Shown piece after piece: positions 15,930 through 24,069 of a stretch of 64,000 bases of DNA (position 1 is its first letter; each line of letters opens with the position of its first letter). A model generated the notes under the pieces. That model searched no databases. It was given only the letters and a program-made list of their open reading frames with translations, and was not told where the DNA came from. This stretch comes from Elusimicrobium sp. An273 (GTDB taxonomy: Bacteria; Elusimicrobiota; Elusimicrobia; Elusimicrobiales; Elusimicrobiaceae): NCBI RefSeq assembly GCF_002159705.1, contig NZ_NFJD01000004.1, positions 62,001 to 126,000 on the forward strand. The letters run 5' to 3'. The translations under genes and the position numbers were made by a program.

Positions 15930-16712
15930 TTAAATTTCTATCACTAACATCGCCGGCTTAATCAGCCACAGCAGGTTAATCAGGGCGCCCAGGCTTAAAA
16001 ACGGGCCGAACGGAATGGCGTCGCCGCCTTTTTTCCCTTTAAAAATCATCAAAAACAGGGCATACACCAATCCGAAAAACGAGGCAAACACTACCGTGGT
16101 AATCACGCCTTCCCAACCGATAAACGCGCCTACGCCGCCCATCAGCTTCACGTCGCCCCCGCCCATGGCTTCCTTCTTAAACATCCACGTTCCTATCAGC
16201 GCTATGGCCAACACGCCAAACAATCCTACGCCCGCACCCAACAGCGAGCTAAGCTCCTTCTGCCACCAAACGCCGGAAAAATTGGGGTTGGCCCACGCAA
16301 AAGCAAGGCCCAGCACAATCAGCCCCAGCGAAAACCGGTCTGGGATAATCATTAGTTCCAAATCAATTACAGAAAGAATAATCAGCGCATATACCGCCGC
16401 CACGGTAACAAACGTCCATACGCTAAGTCCAAACCGCCACACGAATAACACCGTCAGCGCCCCCGTAAGCAGTTCCACCACCGGGTATTGCAGCGAAATA
16501 GGCTGCTTGCAGCTGCGGCACTTGCCCCGCAGCCATAAGTAACTCAGCACGGGGATATTGTCGTACCATTTAATCCGTGCGTTGCAGCCCGGGCACGAAG
16601 ACGGCGGCCACACGATGGACTTGTCCCGCGGAATGCGGTAAATGCACACATTTAAAAAACTGCCAAACAGCAAGCCAAAAATGCCTGCAAAACATAAAAT
16701 CAGCGTATCCAT
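15930..16712 (-). CDS. pilD: Prepilin peptidase / N-methyltransferase
   Basis: A 260-residue aspartic protease of the PilD/GspO family that cleaves type IV prepilins and pseudopilins after Gly and methylates the new N-terminus. The cytoplasmic loop carries two CxxC pairs (CPGC about 40-43, CRSC about 65-68). The catalytic aspartates lie in VIDLELMIIPD (about 115-125) and GGGDVKLM (about 184-191). About eight membrane helices. Shine-Dalgarno agagga. A pseudopilin lies directly upstream on the same strand behind its own terminator. Confidence 0.95.
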   Translation of the reverse strand: MDTLILCFAGIFGLLFGSFLNVCIYRIPRDKSIVWPPSSCPGCNARIKWYDNIPVLSYLWLRGKCRSCKQPISLQYPVVELLTGALTVLFVWRFGLSVWTFVTVAAVYALIILSVIDLELMIIPDRFSLGLIVLGLAFAWANPNFSGVWWQKELSSLLGAGVGLFGVLAIALIGTWMFKKEAMGGGDVKLMGGVGAFIGWEGVITTVVFASFFGLVYALFLMIFKGKKGGDAIPFGPFLSLGALINLLWLIKPAMLVIEI

Positions 16713-16734
16713 AAATCCTCTTTACAGTAAGACA

Positions 16735-16762
16735 TAAAAATCCCCCGCCCAAAAAGCGGGGG
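16735..16762 (-). terminator. Terminator after the pseudopilin gene
   Basis: Stem cccccgc / gcggggg; read on the minus strand it is followed by a gattttta tail. Confidence 0.85.
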
Positions 16763-16768
16763 CTTAAA

Positions 16769-17185
16769 TCAGTGGGTGTTCCAAGGCTTGCCGTAGCTGT
16801 CTTCTTTATCCGTGTTGACAAAGAAGTCGCCGTAGCGCGGATCCGTCGGATCGTTTACATACGCCCAGCCGCCCGTTTTGGTAAAGCATTGTTCGAAGTT
16901 CCCGACGGAAACATGCGAAGAGGGCGTATACCCCGGAATAATTGCCTGCGGAATGCTTTCAATATAAGTAGGCACCAAGCTGGATAAGTCATCCGTGGGA
17001 TAAGTACCCTGATGTTCCCCATAATAAGCGGCAATGGCACTGCGCACTTTCACCAACTGATGTTTGGTGCTTCCTTCCTGCGCTTTATGCACCAGCATGA
17101 GAAATTTCGGTACGGTAAACCCCAACAGAAGGGCGAAAACCACCACCGTAATGAGAATTTCCGTTACCGTAAATCCTTTTTTCAT
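16769..17185 (-). CDS. Type IV pilin-like / GspG-type pseudopilin
   Basis: A 138-residue protein with a short basic leader and prepilin site MKKG|FTVTEILITVVV; the mature protein has the required Glu5 and about 20 hydrophobic residues. The C-terminal part (GGWAYVNDPTDPRYGDFFVN) resembles major pseudopilin GspG. ATG 17185 has agaggt 6-7 nt upstream and is preferred over an in-frame start two codons earlier. It should be processed by the PilD encoded next to it. Whether it belongs to a type II secretion or pilus machine is not decidable here. Confidence 0.9.
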   Translation of the reverse strand: MKKGFTVTEILITVVVFALLLGFTVPKFLMLVHKAQEGSTKHQLVKVRSAIAAYYGEHQGTYPTDDLSSLVPTYIESIPQAIIPGYTPSSHVSVGNFEQCFTKTGGWAYVNDPTDPRYGDFFVNTDKEDSYGKPWNTH

Positions 17186-17193
17186 AAGCACCT

Positions 17194-18423
17194 CTACTTA
17201 AAGTTCAGTGAAACCAGCGCAAACACCTTTGCATCGCCCAGCGTATTCTTGATGCTGGAATACTCGTTGGGTTGGTGCGCCATTTCATCTAATTTGGAGT
17301 ATACTACCGCCGGATAGCCCGCATTGCGTAAATAAGCGCCTACGGTTCCGCCGCCCACGCCCATGGTGCGGGGCGTATTTTTATAAACGCTTTTTACGGC
17401 CGTATGCGTCAGCTTTACGACCAACGCATTTTTATCCGTCGGCTTAGATCCTTCGTTGATAACGGGCTCTATTTTAATCTTCACTTTAAACTGTTTTTCA
17501 ACGCCTTTGGCAATTTTGGCAATTTCTTTAAGGACTTCTTCATTGCTATAGCACGGCAAAATGCGGCAGTCCAAATAAAACACATCCGTTCCCGGAATGG
17601 TGTTTACATTGGGCACGTTGGCTTCGCGTTTGGTCGGCTCAAAGGTGCTGGCGCTTTCCGGGGCGAACAATTTGTCTTTTTTATTGAACTTTTTGTACAA
17701 ATCGTCCAATTTGGTTACAAAATAAGCGGAAGCCCGGTGGGCATTGATGCCGCTGTGCGGAGTGGAAGCATGGGTCTGCACGCCGCAAACGGTAAATTTC
17801 ACCCACAGCATATTTTTTTCGGCCACTTCCACCATCGTGCCTTCGGCGTTGCCGCCGTCCGGCACCAAGAAGACGTCTTCTTTTCCAAACGTCTTACCGT
17901 GTTTTTTAAGAATGGCGCTGATGCCATATACGCTGCCGATTTCTTCATCCGCATTGAGAAGCAGGGCATAGTTGCACGGAGGGCGAACACCGCAGTCCAT
18001 CATGGCTTTCACGGCCAATACGCCCGATACCAAACCTTGTTGGTTGTCTTCCGAACCGCGGCCGTAAATTTTATCCCCTTTGACCACCGCTTTAAACGGA
18101 TCGGTTTTCCAAAGCGACAAATCCCCCGGAGGCACCACATCCATATGCGCCATTACCCACATCGTTTTTTGTTTATTCTGCCCATAGTATTTGGCTACAA
18201 TGTTGGGGCGGATGCCGTCTTTGGCTTTAGGATCTTTGATGTTGATCATATAGAGTTCGTCAAACTTCATTTGTTTTAAGACGGACATCAAATAAGCAGC
18301 TTTGGCATTTTCCCCCAGGCCGCCGCTATGCGGCGAAACGGCCGGGCAGGCAATCATATGGGTTTGCAAATCAATTACCGTTTGTTTATAGGAATCAATT
18401 TTCTTCAGCAAGTCTTTTTCCAT
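17194..18423 (-). CDS. M20-family metallopeptidase (dipeptidase/deacylase)
   Basis: A 409-residue M20 amidohydrolase. Metal and catalytic motifs: AHMDVVPPG (H93, D95), GRGSEDNQQG (D126), ADEEIGS (E160, E161) and MAHQPNEY (C-terminal His). A dimerisation insert follows THASTPHSG. Members cleave dipeptides or N-acyl amino acids; the exact substrate cannot be read off. No signal peptide, so cytoplasmic, in contrast to the two exported PepT paralogues. Strong Shine-Dalgarno (ggagga). It precedes the pseudopilin gene by 8 nt. Confidence 0.87.
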   Translation of the reverse strand: MEKDLLKKIDSYKQTVIDLQTHMIACPAVSPHSGGLGENAKAAYLMSVLKQMKFDELYMINIKDPKAKDGIRPNIVAKYYGQNKQKTMWVMAHMDVVPPGDLSLWKTDPFKAVVKGDKIYGRGSEDNQQGLVSGVLAVKAMMDCGVRPPCNYALLLNADEEIGSVYGISAILKKHGKTFGKEDVFLVPDGGNAEGTMVEVAEKNMLWVKFTVCGVQTHASTPHSGINAHRASAYFVTKLDDLYKKFNKKDKLFAPESASTFEPTKREANVPNVNTIPGTDVFYLDCRILPCYSNEEVLKEIAKIAKGVEKQFKVKIKIEPVINEGSKPTDKNALVVKLTHTAVKSVYKNTPRTMGVGGGTVGAYLRNAGYPAVVYSKLDEMAHQPNEYSSIKNTLGDAKVFALVSLNFK

Positions 18424-18443
18424 TCTTTCCTCCGTGCGCCGGT

Positions 18444-19196
18444 TTAAATCGGGTTGGGCACGTCAATAAATTCGGTTTGTACGTCAAATCGTTTGGCCAC
18501 CAGCTCCATCAGAGCCAGCACGCCCGGCTTTTCGGAATTGTAATGCCCTAAGGCGATACAATTCAGTTTTCCTTCCCGGCACCACTCCTGGGCGGGTTCA
18601 TCCAAGGCACCGGTAACATACAAATCCAACTTTTGGGCAATGGCCTGCGGAATCATACTGTACGCGCCTCCGCTTACCACCCCCACCGTTTCTATGCGTT
18701 TAGGGCCGTACGCCAGCACTTGGGCGCGGGCCCCGCAATAGGCTTGCAGCGTGCGGGCAACATCTTCCACGCTGCAGGGCGGCACATAACCGCAAAAACC
18801 AATTTGCACGCCGTGATATTCCCCAAACGGCTTTAACCGTTCCGCCCGCAGGGCACGCATCAAACACGCATTGTGCCCCACCACGGGATGAAGATCCAGC
18901 GGCAAATGATAACCGGCTAAATTCAAATCGTTCTTGAGCAAAAACGCAATCCGTTCCCGAAACAACCCCGTAATCGGCTGTTCCTGCCCCCATAAAAGGC
19001 CGTGGTGCACCACGATTAAGTCCGCTCCCGCGGCTTTGGCTTTTCTAAACAGTTCCAGCGAGGCGGACACGCCAAACACAATTTTCCCCACGCGCGGCGT
19101 TCCCGCCACTTGCAAACCGTTGCGGCTGGCATCGGGAATTTGGGCACTGTTTAGGTAAGTATCCAAAAAACGGATGACGTCTTCACAATTGACCAT
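18444..19196 (-). CDS. Nif3-like dinuclear metal-centre protein
   Basis: A 250-residue Nif3/YbgI (DUF34) protein. Metal-binding motifs are IVVHHGLLWG (about 60-69), PLDLHPVVGHNAC (about 98-110) and ALGHYNSEK (about 215-223). The family is nearly universal; proposed roles include GTP cyclohydrolase I-like and metal-insertion activity, but none is settled. ATG 19196 lies only 6 nt after an extended -10 (TGATAACAT) and has no Shine-Dalgarno, so a leaderless message is predicted. Its promoter overlaps that of the divergent amidase gene. Confidence 0.9.
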   Translation of the reverse strand: MVNCEDVIRFLDTYLNSAQIPDASRNGLQVAGTPRVGKIVFGVSASLELFRKAKAAGADLIVVHHGLLWGQEQPITGLFRERIAFLLKNDLNLAGYHLPLDLHPVVGHNACLMRALRAERLKPFGEYHGVQIGFCGYVPPCSVEDVARTLQAYCGARAQVLAYGPKRIETVGVVSGGAYSMIPQAIAQKLDLYVTGALDEPAQEWCREGKLNCIALGHYNSEKPGVLALMELVAKRFDVQTEFIDVPNPI

Positions 19197-19202
19197 AGAA
19201 TT

Positions 19203-19212
19203 ATGTTATCAT
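19203..19212. promoter_or_regulatory. Overlapping divergent extended -10 elements
   Basis: The ten bases ATGTTATCAT read TGTTATCAT on the plus strand (amidase, ATG 19222) and TGATAACAT on the minus strand (nif3-like, ATG 19196). Both fit TGnTAnnAT. Only 25 bp separate the two start codons, so the -35 regions would lie inside the opposite coding sequences and the two promoters cannot be occupied at once. Confidence 0.58.
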
Positions 19213-19221
19213 TTTATAAGG

Positions 19222-21114
19222 ATGAAAAGAATACTTTTTTTGCTGTTTTCTCTCTTCGTATTTGAGGCCGCGGTACACCCCCAAAACATCCCCACCGCGC
19301 CTTATCTGCCCGCCCAAGGCCGTTCATCCGCTCCAAACGATTCCATTACGGTGCAATTTCCCTATGAAAAAATGACCGTTACCCGGGGCGCCGCGCGCAT
19401 TTTTTTATTTGGGCAAATTCATTTGTCCGGCCCGGTAAAGCTGGATATCAACGGGGAAAGCGTCCCCGTGCAGGAAAACGGCACTTTTATCGCGTTTTTG
19501 CCCGTTAAAAGCGGCGAATTTGAATTTTTGCTTACCGCCTCCAACGGGCGGGAGACGGTGCAAGCCGTCCGGCGCATTGTGGTGCCGGGAGTGGATATTA
19601 AAGATTTTTCGTCCCGGGCGGAATTTGACCCGGAGGAAATTTTTCCGCAATCGCCCGCCGAATTATTGCCCGGCGATGTGGTGGGGCTATATGTACGCGG
19701 CACGCCGGGAGCGGAAGTAACGTTTACCCTCTCGGGCCTAAAAGACGCCAAAAACATTCCGATGAAAGAAGATGTTTCTTCTCCGGGGATGTACCGCGCC
19801 AAATACTTAATCCGCGAAGACCAAAAGCCCAAGACGGCAAAAATAACGTACAACATGGAAAACGGCCCCGACGGCAGCAAGGCCAAAATCACGGCGCCCG
19901 CGCGCTTGAAAGTGCTGGACGCCAAAGACCCCTTCACCCGCGCCCAAGTGCTTTCCGCCGGGGTAAAACTGCGCAAAATTCCCACGCCGCGCGAAAATTT
20001 GTATCCTTTCTACCGCGCCTACGGGGAAGTGCTGCTAAACGGCCGCATGAACGGGCAGTACCGCATTGCTTTAAACGAAAACGAATCGGCCTGGCTGGAA
20101 GAAAAGAATTTAAAAACCTTGCTCTTTTCCGGCTATACGCCCAACCGCATTACCGAACTGAAAACCACCGCCCTGCCGGATAAGACGCGTTTGTCCTTTG
20201 CCGGCAGCCGCATCATTCCCATCAGCGTCCACGAATTTAACGACCGCATGGAACTGACGCTCTACTATACAGACGGTTTTGACGAAAACTATAGTTTTGA
20301 CACCACCAGCCCCATTATTGAAAGCATTACCTGGTCGCAGCCGGCCCGGGATACGCTGTTGTTTAAAATTTATTTTAAAAAAGATTCCCCTCTTTGGGGT
20401 CACGCTTACGATTTTGAAGGCAACAACCTGATTATAGATTTAATGCACCGCCCGGGGTTGACCCCTACAAAAGACAAGCCGCTGCAAGGCGCGCGCATTT
20501 TATTAGACGCCGGGCACAGCCCCCGCCGCACCGTTCCGTACGACGGCGCCGTCGGGCCGAGCGGCTACTTGGAATACGAGGCCAACCTGGCCTTGGCCGA
20601 AGATTTAAAACCGCTTCTGGAAAAAGCCGGTGCCACCGTGATTATGACGCGCCACGGCAACAACCGCATGAGCCTGCAAAACCGCTACCAATTGGCACTT
20701 AAGGAAAAAGCGCATATCTTTGTCAGCCTGCACTACAACGCCTTGCCGGAAACCGTCAACCCGCTGGCCCGCGCGCGGGGTTTTTCCGTGTATTACAACT
20801 ATCCCCACAGCTTTAAGCTGGCCCAATCCGTTTACGACGCGTTCACCCGCCATGTACCCCTGCCCGATAACGGCATGATTGCCAACGACGTACTGTTTAT
20901 TCCGCGCATTCCGCAGCTGCCCAGTATCTTGGTGGAAAATGCCTACCTGATCCTGCCCGAACAAGAACAAATGGCCAAAACGGCAGACGGCCGCTCGGCT
21001 TTTGTACAAGCGCTGTATGAAGGAATTTTAGATTTTTACGGGGTGAAGCCCCGCCCCGAAAAGAAACCGCTCCGGCGCAATGCTTTTAAAAAACCGGGAA
21101 GGCGGATTTTTTAA
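19222..21114 (+). CDS. N-acetylmuramoyl-L-alanine amidase (Amidase_3)
   Basis: A 630-residue exported amidase. The signal peptide spans about residues 1-20. A long N-terminal beta-rich region (about 25-420) of unknown family, with Ig-like segments and an AMIN-like end, precedes the zinc amidase domain (about 425-610). Zinc and catalytic residues are present: LLDAGHS (H432), EYEANL (Glu), SLHYNA (His) and LVENAY (catalytic Glu). It should cut the amide bond between MurNAc and stem peptide during cell separation. I chose ATG 19222; an upstream in-frame start would run back into the divergent gene. Confidence 0.9.
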   Translation: MKRILFLLFSLFVFEAAVHPQNIPTAPYLPAQGRSSAPNDSITVQFPYEKMTVTRGAARIFLFGQIHLSGPVKLDINGESVPVQENGTFIAFLPVKSGEFEFLLTASNGRETVQAVRRIVVPGVDIKDFSSRAEFDPEEIFPQSPAELLPGDVVGLYVRGTPGAEVTFTLSGLKDAKNIPMKEDVSSPGMYRAKYLIREDQKPKTAKITYNMENGPDGSKAKITAPARLKVLDAKDPFTRAQVLSAGVKLRKIPTPRENLYPFYRAYGEVLLNGRMNGQYRIALNENESAWLEEKNLKTLLFSGYTPNRITELKTTALPDKTRLSFAGSRIIPISVHEFNDRMELTLYYTDGFDENYSFDTTSPIIESITWSQPARDTLLFKIYFKKDSPLWGHAYDFEGNNLIIDLMHRPGLTPTKDKPLQGARILLDAGHSPRRTVPYDGAVGPSGYLEYEANLALAEDLKPLLEKAGATVIMTRHGNNRMSLQNRYQLALKEKAHIFVSLHYNALPETVNPLARARGFSVYYNYPHSFKLAQSVYDAFTRHVPLPDNGMIANDVLFIPRIPQLPSILVENAYLILPEQEQMAKTADGRSAFVQALYEGILDFYGVKPRPEKKPLRRNAFKKPGRRIF

Positions 21115-21722
21115 AACATCCACCCGGTGCGCAAGTGCACCGCTGCTTCCCAGCGGTGCGGAAAGTAAAAATACACATTGCGAGCAGACTGCAGGTGATA
21201 CATGCCGCGCAGTTCCAACCCGCCAAACCAATTTTCGGAAAAAGCAGTTTCCACTCCCGCTCCAAAAGCCAGAAACGGAACCGAAAATTTTTCCTGCCAC
21301 AAACTAAAATAAGAAACGTCGTGCTGCTGCCACCCCATGCCTGCCGTAATGTAGGAGCGGGGACTGGCCTGCGGCGTAAGGGTAACCTTAAGAAGGGCTT
21401 CCAAACGGTAGGTGCGGTACTTGTCCACAAGTTCCGTTTTCTTCAGCGGGCCGGAAACCCCTCCGGATACTCCCACTGCAGCCCAATCGGCCAAGGAATA
21501 GAACGCCCGTACTTCCGCGCCCAGCTCTCCCTGCACCAGCCGTTGGCCGGTAAAATCGTGCATTTGCCCCGAAAAAGCGGCCGCCCCGGCCGACACTTCC
21601 CACCGCGGGGCCGTAAACCGGGCCGGTTCTTCTTGGGCGGTATAATCACGGGCACGATAAATTTGGGAAAAGCAAGGAATAGACAGACACAACCACACGC
21701 TTAAGCACACAAACCGTTTCAT
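21111..21722 (-). CDS. Small outer-membrane beta-barrel protein
   Basis: A 203-residue protein with signal peptide (about 1-19, ending CFS|Q). It shows regularly alternating strands and an aromatic C-terminus (HLRTGWMF), fitting an 8-stranded OmpA/OmpX-like barrel. No specific family recognised. It converges on the amidase gene, with the two stop codons overlapping by 4 nt and no terminator between them. ATG 21722 follows an extended -10 by 7 nt without Shine-Dalgarno. Confidence 0.7.
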   Translation of the reverse strand: MKRFVCLSVWLCLSIPCFSQIYRARDYTAQEEPARFTAPRWEVSAGAAAFSGQMHDFTGQRLVQGELGAEVRAFYSLADWAAVGVSGGVSGPLKKTELVDKYRTYRLEALLKVTLTPQASPRSYITAGMGWQQHDVSYFSLWQEKFSVPFLAFGAGVETAFSENWFGGLELRGMYHLQSARNVYFYFPHRWEAAVHLRTGWMF

Positions 21723-21729
21723 ATCTTAT

Positions 21730-21738
21730 ATTGTAACA
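21730..21738 (-). promoter_or_regulatory. Extended -10, predicted leaderless start
   Basis: TGTTACAAT on the minus strand, 7 nt before the ATG at 21722. Confidence 0.6.
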
Positions 21739-21819
21739 AGATCGTTTTTGCGCTTAAATAATGCAATACAGTTATATATCCCGTGGGGCTTGTTTGGGGG
21801 ATACTGCGAGCCCTTTTGC

Positions 21820-21853
21820 AAAAAAAAACCTTTGACTTACTCGTCAAAGGGTT
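21820..21853 (-). terminator. Terminator of tRNA-Leu
   Basis: Stem cctttgac / gtcaaagg with a 6-nt loop; on the minus strand it is followed by a run of nine T. The 80 bp between it and the barrel promoter show nothing recognisable. Confidence 0.92.
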
Positions 21854-21869
21854 TAACTTTTTAAAATCT

Positions 21870-21953
21870 TACCGGGGAAGGGACTTGAACCCTTAAGCCC
21901 GAAAGGGCAATGGTTTTTGAGACCATCCTGTATACCAATTCCAGCACCCCGGC
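21870..21953 (-). tRNA. tRNA-Leu (anticodon CAA)
   Basis: An 84-nt class II tRNA. Acceptor GCCGGGG pairs with CCCCGGT (first pair G-U) and the discriminator is A. The anticodon arm ATGGT-CTCAAAA-ACCAT gives CAA; a variable arm (tgccctttcgggct) and T loop TTCAAGT follow. CCA is not encoded (aga follows), unlike the tRNA-Ser in this window. Confidence 0.95.
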
Positions 21954-21970
21954 ATAACAGCTAATAATTT

Positions 21971-21979
21971 ATTTTAGCA
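21971..21979 (-). promoter_or_regulatory. Extended -10 promoter of tRNA-Leu
   Basis: TGCTAAAAT in the context tttgctaaaataaat, one base different from the tRNA-Ser promoter core. Confidence 0.68.
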
Positions 21980-22039
21980 AATTTTTTCCTAAAATAAAAT
22001 TTTTTTCATTTTTAACCGCCTGCAAAACCGCCTGCGCAG

Positions 22040-22948
22040 TTAAAATTTCAGCATGGAGACGTATTCTTCCAACCGCTGGTCTACATCCTGTTTGGAAAGA
22101 TTGGCCAAACGGTCTACGCTAAAGGACTCAATCGTAAACGAAGCCATCACGTTGCCAATCATCATGGCTCTTTTAATCGCCGTCAAGTTATTCCAGTCTT
22201 CCAAGCTGGCCAAATAGCCGGTAAATCCGCCGCCGAAGGTATCCCCGGCGCCGGTCGTATCGTGCACATGCTCCAGCACAAAAGGAGGCAGCTGCACCAG
22301 GCCTTTGTTGCTTACCAGCATCGCCCCGTTGGAACCAAGCTTAATGACCACATACTTCACGCCCTGTTCCAGCAAAATCCGCCCGGCTTTAATCAGGTTG
22401 TACTCGCCGGTTAACTGGCGGGCTTCGCCTTCGTTTAAAAAGAACACGTCAATGCGTTTTACCACTTTCAGCAACGTCTCTTTTTTGGACGAAATCCAAT
22501 AGTTCATCGTATCGCAGGCCACCAGCGACGGATGCTTTACCTGGTTTAATACCGAAAGCTGCAGCTCGGGGTCTATATTGGCCAAAAACACGGCTCTGGC
22601 ATTTTTTTGAATGTCGTTTAAAACGGGATTAAAATTTTGAAAAACATTCAAATCCGTAAACCGGGTAACGGCGGTGTTGAAATCTTTGTCATAACTGCCG
22701 CCCCAGTGGAAGGTTTTTCCGTCCCGCACTTCCAGCCCGTCCAAGTTTACCCCGCGCTTTACAAACGGGGCCCGGTCTTGCTGCGTAAAATCCGTCCCCA
22801 CGACGGCCACCACGGCGGGGCTTGCAAAATAGCTGGCACAAATGGAAGCATAGCTGGCCGCGCCGCCCAACACGCGCTGCACGCTGCCATTGGCGTTTTC
22901 AATGGTATCAAAAGCTACCGATCCGACTACTAACACTTCGTTATTCAC
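22040..22948 (-). CDS. PfkB-family carbohydrate/nucleoside kinase
   Basis: A 302-residue ribokinase-like sugar or nucleoside kinase. N-terminal VVGSVAFDTIE and LGGAASYASI (about 28-37) form the substrate side, and DTTGAGDTFGGG (about 230-241) is the PfkB signature 2 with the catalytic Asp. The start codon is GTG, preceded by agga. It ends the minus-strand operon M23-bactofilin-SurA-like-PfkB, with a 3-nt gap to the gene before it. Substrate unknown; adenosine kinase-like enzymes share this layout. Confidence 0.88.
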   Translation of the reverse strand: MNNEVLVVGSVAFDTIENANGSVQRVLGGAASYASICASYFASPAVVAVVGTDFTQQDRAPFVKRGVNLDGLEVRDGKTFHWGGSYDKDFNTAVTRFTDLNVFQNFNPVLNDIQKNARAVFLANIDPELQLSVLNQVKHPSLVACDTMNYWISSKKETLLKVVKRIDVFFLNEGEARQLTGEYNLIKAGRILLEQGVKYVVIKLGSNGAMLVSNKGLVQLPPFVLEHVHDTTGAGDTFGGGFTGYLASLEDWNNLTAIKRAMMIGNVMASFTIESFSVDRLANLSKQDVDQRLEEYVSMLKF

Positions 22949-22951
22949 GGC

Positions 22952-23635
22952 TTAGTCCTGTAAGAAAGTTTTGATTTCCACTTCGCTGTTGAACTGGTCA
23001 AAAAAGCCCGTTTGAGCGGTTTGCATTTTCGTATCCATCAACTGAGAGGCAAACTCGTTTTTGTTTTCGTCAAAATTTTTCAAATTGCCGTGCTGTTTTT
23101 TGTATTCGTATTTAATTTCTTCGGGCGTCAGTTTGTAATAGGAATACAACACCCCGCGGAAGCGATCCGCCAGTTTGCCTTTGCGCAGCTGGTTTTCAAA
23201 CTGGGCCGGCGTCATGCCGACGGAGCGTTTTAAGGCATATTCGTAAGCAGTTTTGTTAAACTGCCCGTTTTGCGAAAAGAAAGGAGAGGTTTGAATATCG
23301 TAGGCGATTTCGTAATCCGACACTTCCAGCCCCGCCTGATGCGCCGCTTGGTTGAGCACTTCTTCGCTGATCAGCGCCGCCAAAAATTGCTGCTGCAGGA
23401 ACTTCATCATATTTTCGTCCACATCCACGCCTTGGTTGCGCAGCACGCGGGCGCGGTCTTCGGTAACGCGGTACAAATCGCGGTAGGTAATATCGGCAGA
23501 TCCCACCTGCGCCGCCGTATTGCTGAAGTTGCCGCGGCGATAGGCATCGGCCCCTAAATACACGATACTGCCCAAAAAGAAGGCCAGCGTGATGATAAGA
23601 ATTATTTTTTTGTGTTTGATCAGGAACGAAATCAT
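22952..23635 (-). CDS. SurA/PpiD N-terminal-domain chaperone-like protein
   Basis: A 227-residue protein anchored by an N-terminal helix (about 9-30), then a SurA-N/PpiD chaperone-type domain (AAQVGSADITYRDLYRV ... FSQNGQFNKTAYEYAL). No parvulin PPIase domain follows, so it is shorter than PpiD. It probably faces the periplasm and helps fold exported proteins. Lying directly after the bactofilin gene, it may serve the cell-wall module. Shine-Dalgarno gggag. Confidence 0.8.
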   Translation of the reverse strand: MISFLIKHKKIILIITLAFFLGSIVYLGADAYRRGNFSNTAAQVGSADITYRDLYRVTEDRARVLRNQGVDVDENMMKFLQQQFLAALISEEVLNQAAHQAGLEVSDYEIAYDIQTSPFFSQNGQFNKTAYEYALKRSVGMTPAQFENQLRKGKLADRFRGVLYSYYKLTPEEIKYEYKKQHGNLKNFDENKNEFASQLMDTKMQTAQTGFFDQFNSEVEIKTFLQD

Positions 23636-23653
23636 ATTCCAAAACTCCCGTTG

Positions 23654-24055
23654 TTAGTTGTCTTTTTCCGTCTTGTCTTCTTTTTCGGAGGCCGCGGATT
23701 CTTCCCCGCCGCCAATGCTGCACTGGCCGTCAATGCGGCCGCCTTCTTCCACAATCATTTTTTTGGCGCGGATGTCGCCTTTAATGGAGGCCGCGGCCAA
23801 CACTTCCAACATATCGGCGCAGACATTTCCTTCAATCACGCCGCCGCATACCACGATTTGGGCCGTTACGTCTCCCACAATTTTTCCGTCCGTACCCACA
23901 ATCACGTGGCGGGCGTTATCCACCGAGCCTTCCAGTGTTCCGTCCACGCGCAAAGAGCCCTGCACGCTCAGCGTTCCCTGGAAGTAACATTCCGCGCTGA
24001 CGACGGAAAAATGTTCACCGGAAGAAAAATCCGAATCCTTCTTTAAAAATCCCAT
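23654..24055 (-). CDS. Bactofilin
   Basis: A 133-residue DUF583/bactofilin cytoskeletal protein. A right-handed beta-helix core (about 17-113) shows the repeated pattern G.L.V.GSL.VDGTLEGSV...VIVG..GKIVGDV. Short disordered ends are present, the C-terminal one acidic. Bactofilins polymerise without nucleotide and often position M23 peptidases, as CcmA does in Helicobacter. Here the M23 gene is immediately upstream (14 nt). Strong Shine-Dalgarno (aggagg). Confidence 0.94.
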   Translation of the reverse strand: MGFLKKDSDFSSGEHFSVVSAECYFQGTLSVQGSLRVDGTLEGSVDNARHVIVGTDGKIVGDVTAQIVVCGGVIEGNVCADMLEVLAAASIKGDIRAKKMIVEEGGRIDGQCSIGGGEESAASEKEDKTEKDN

Positions 24056-24069
24056 ACCTTCCTCCTGAA

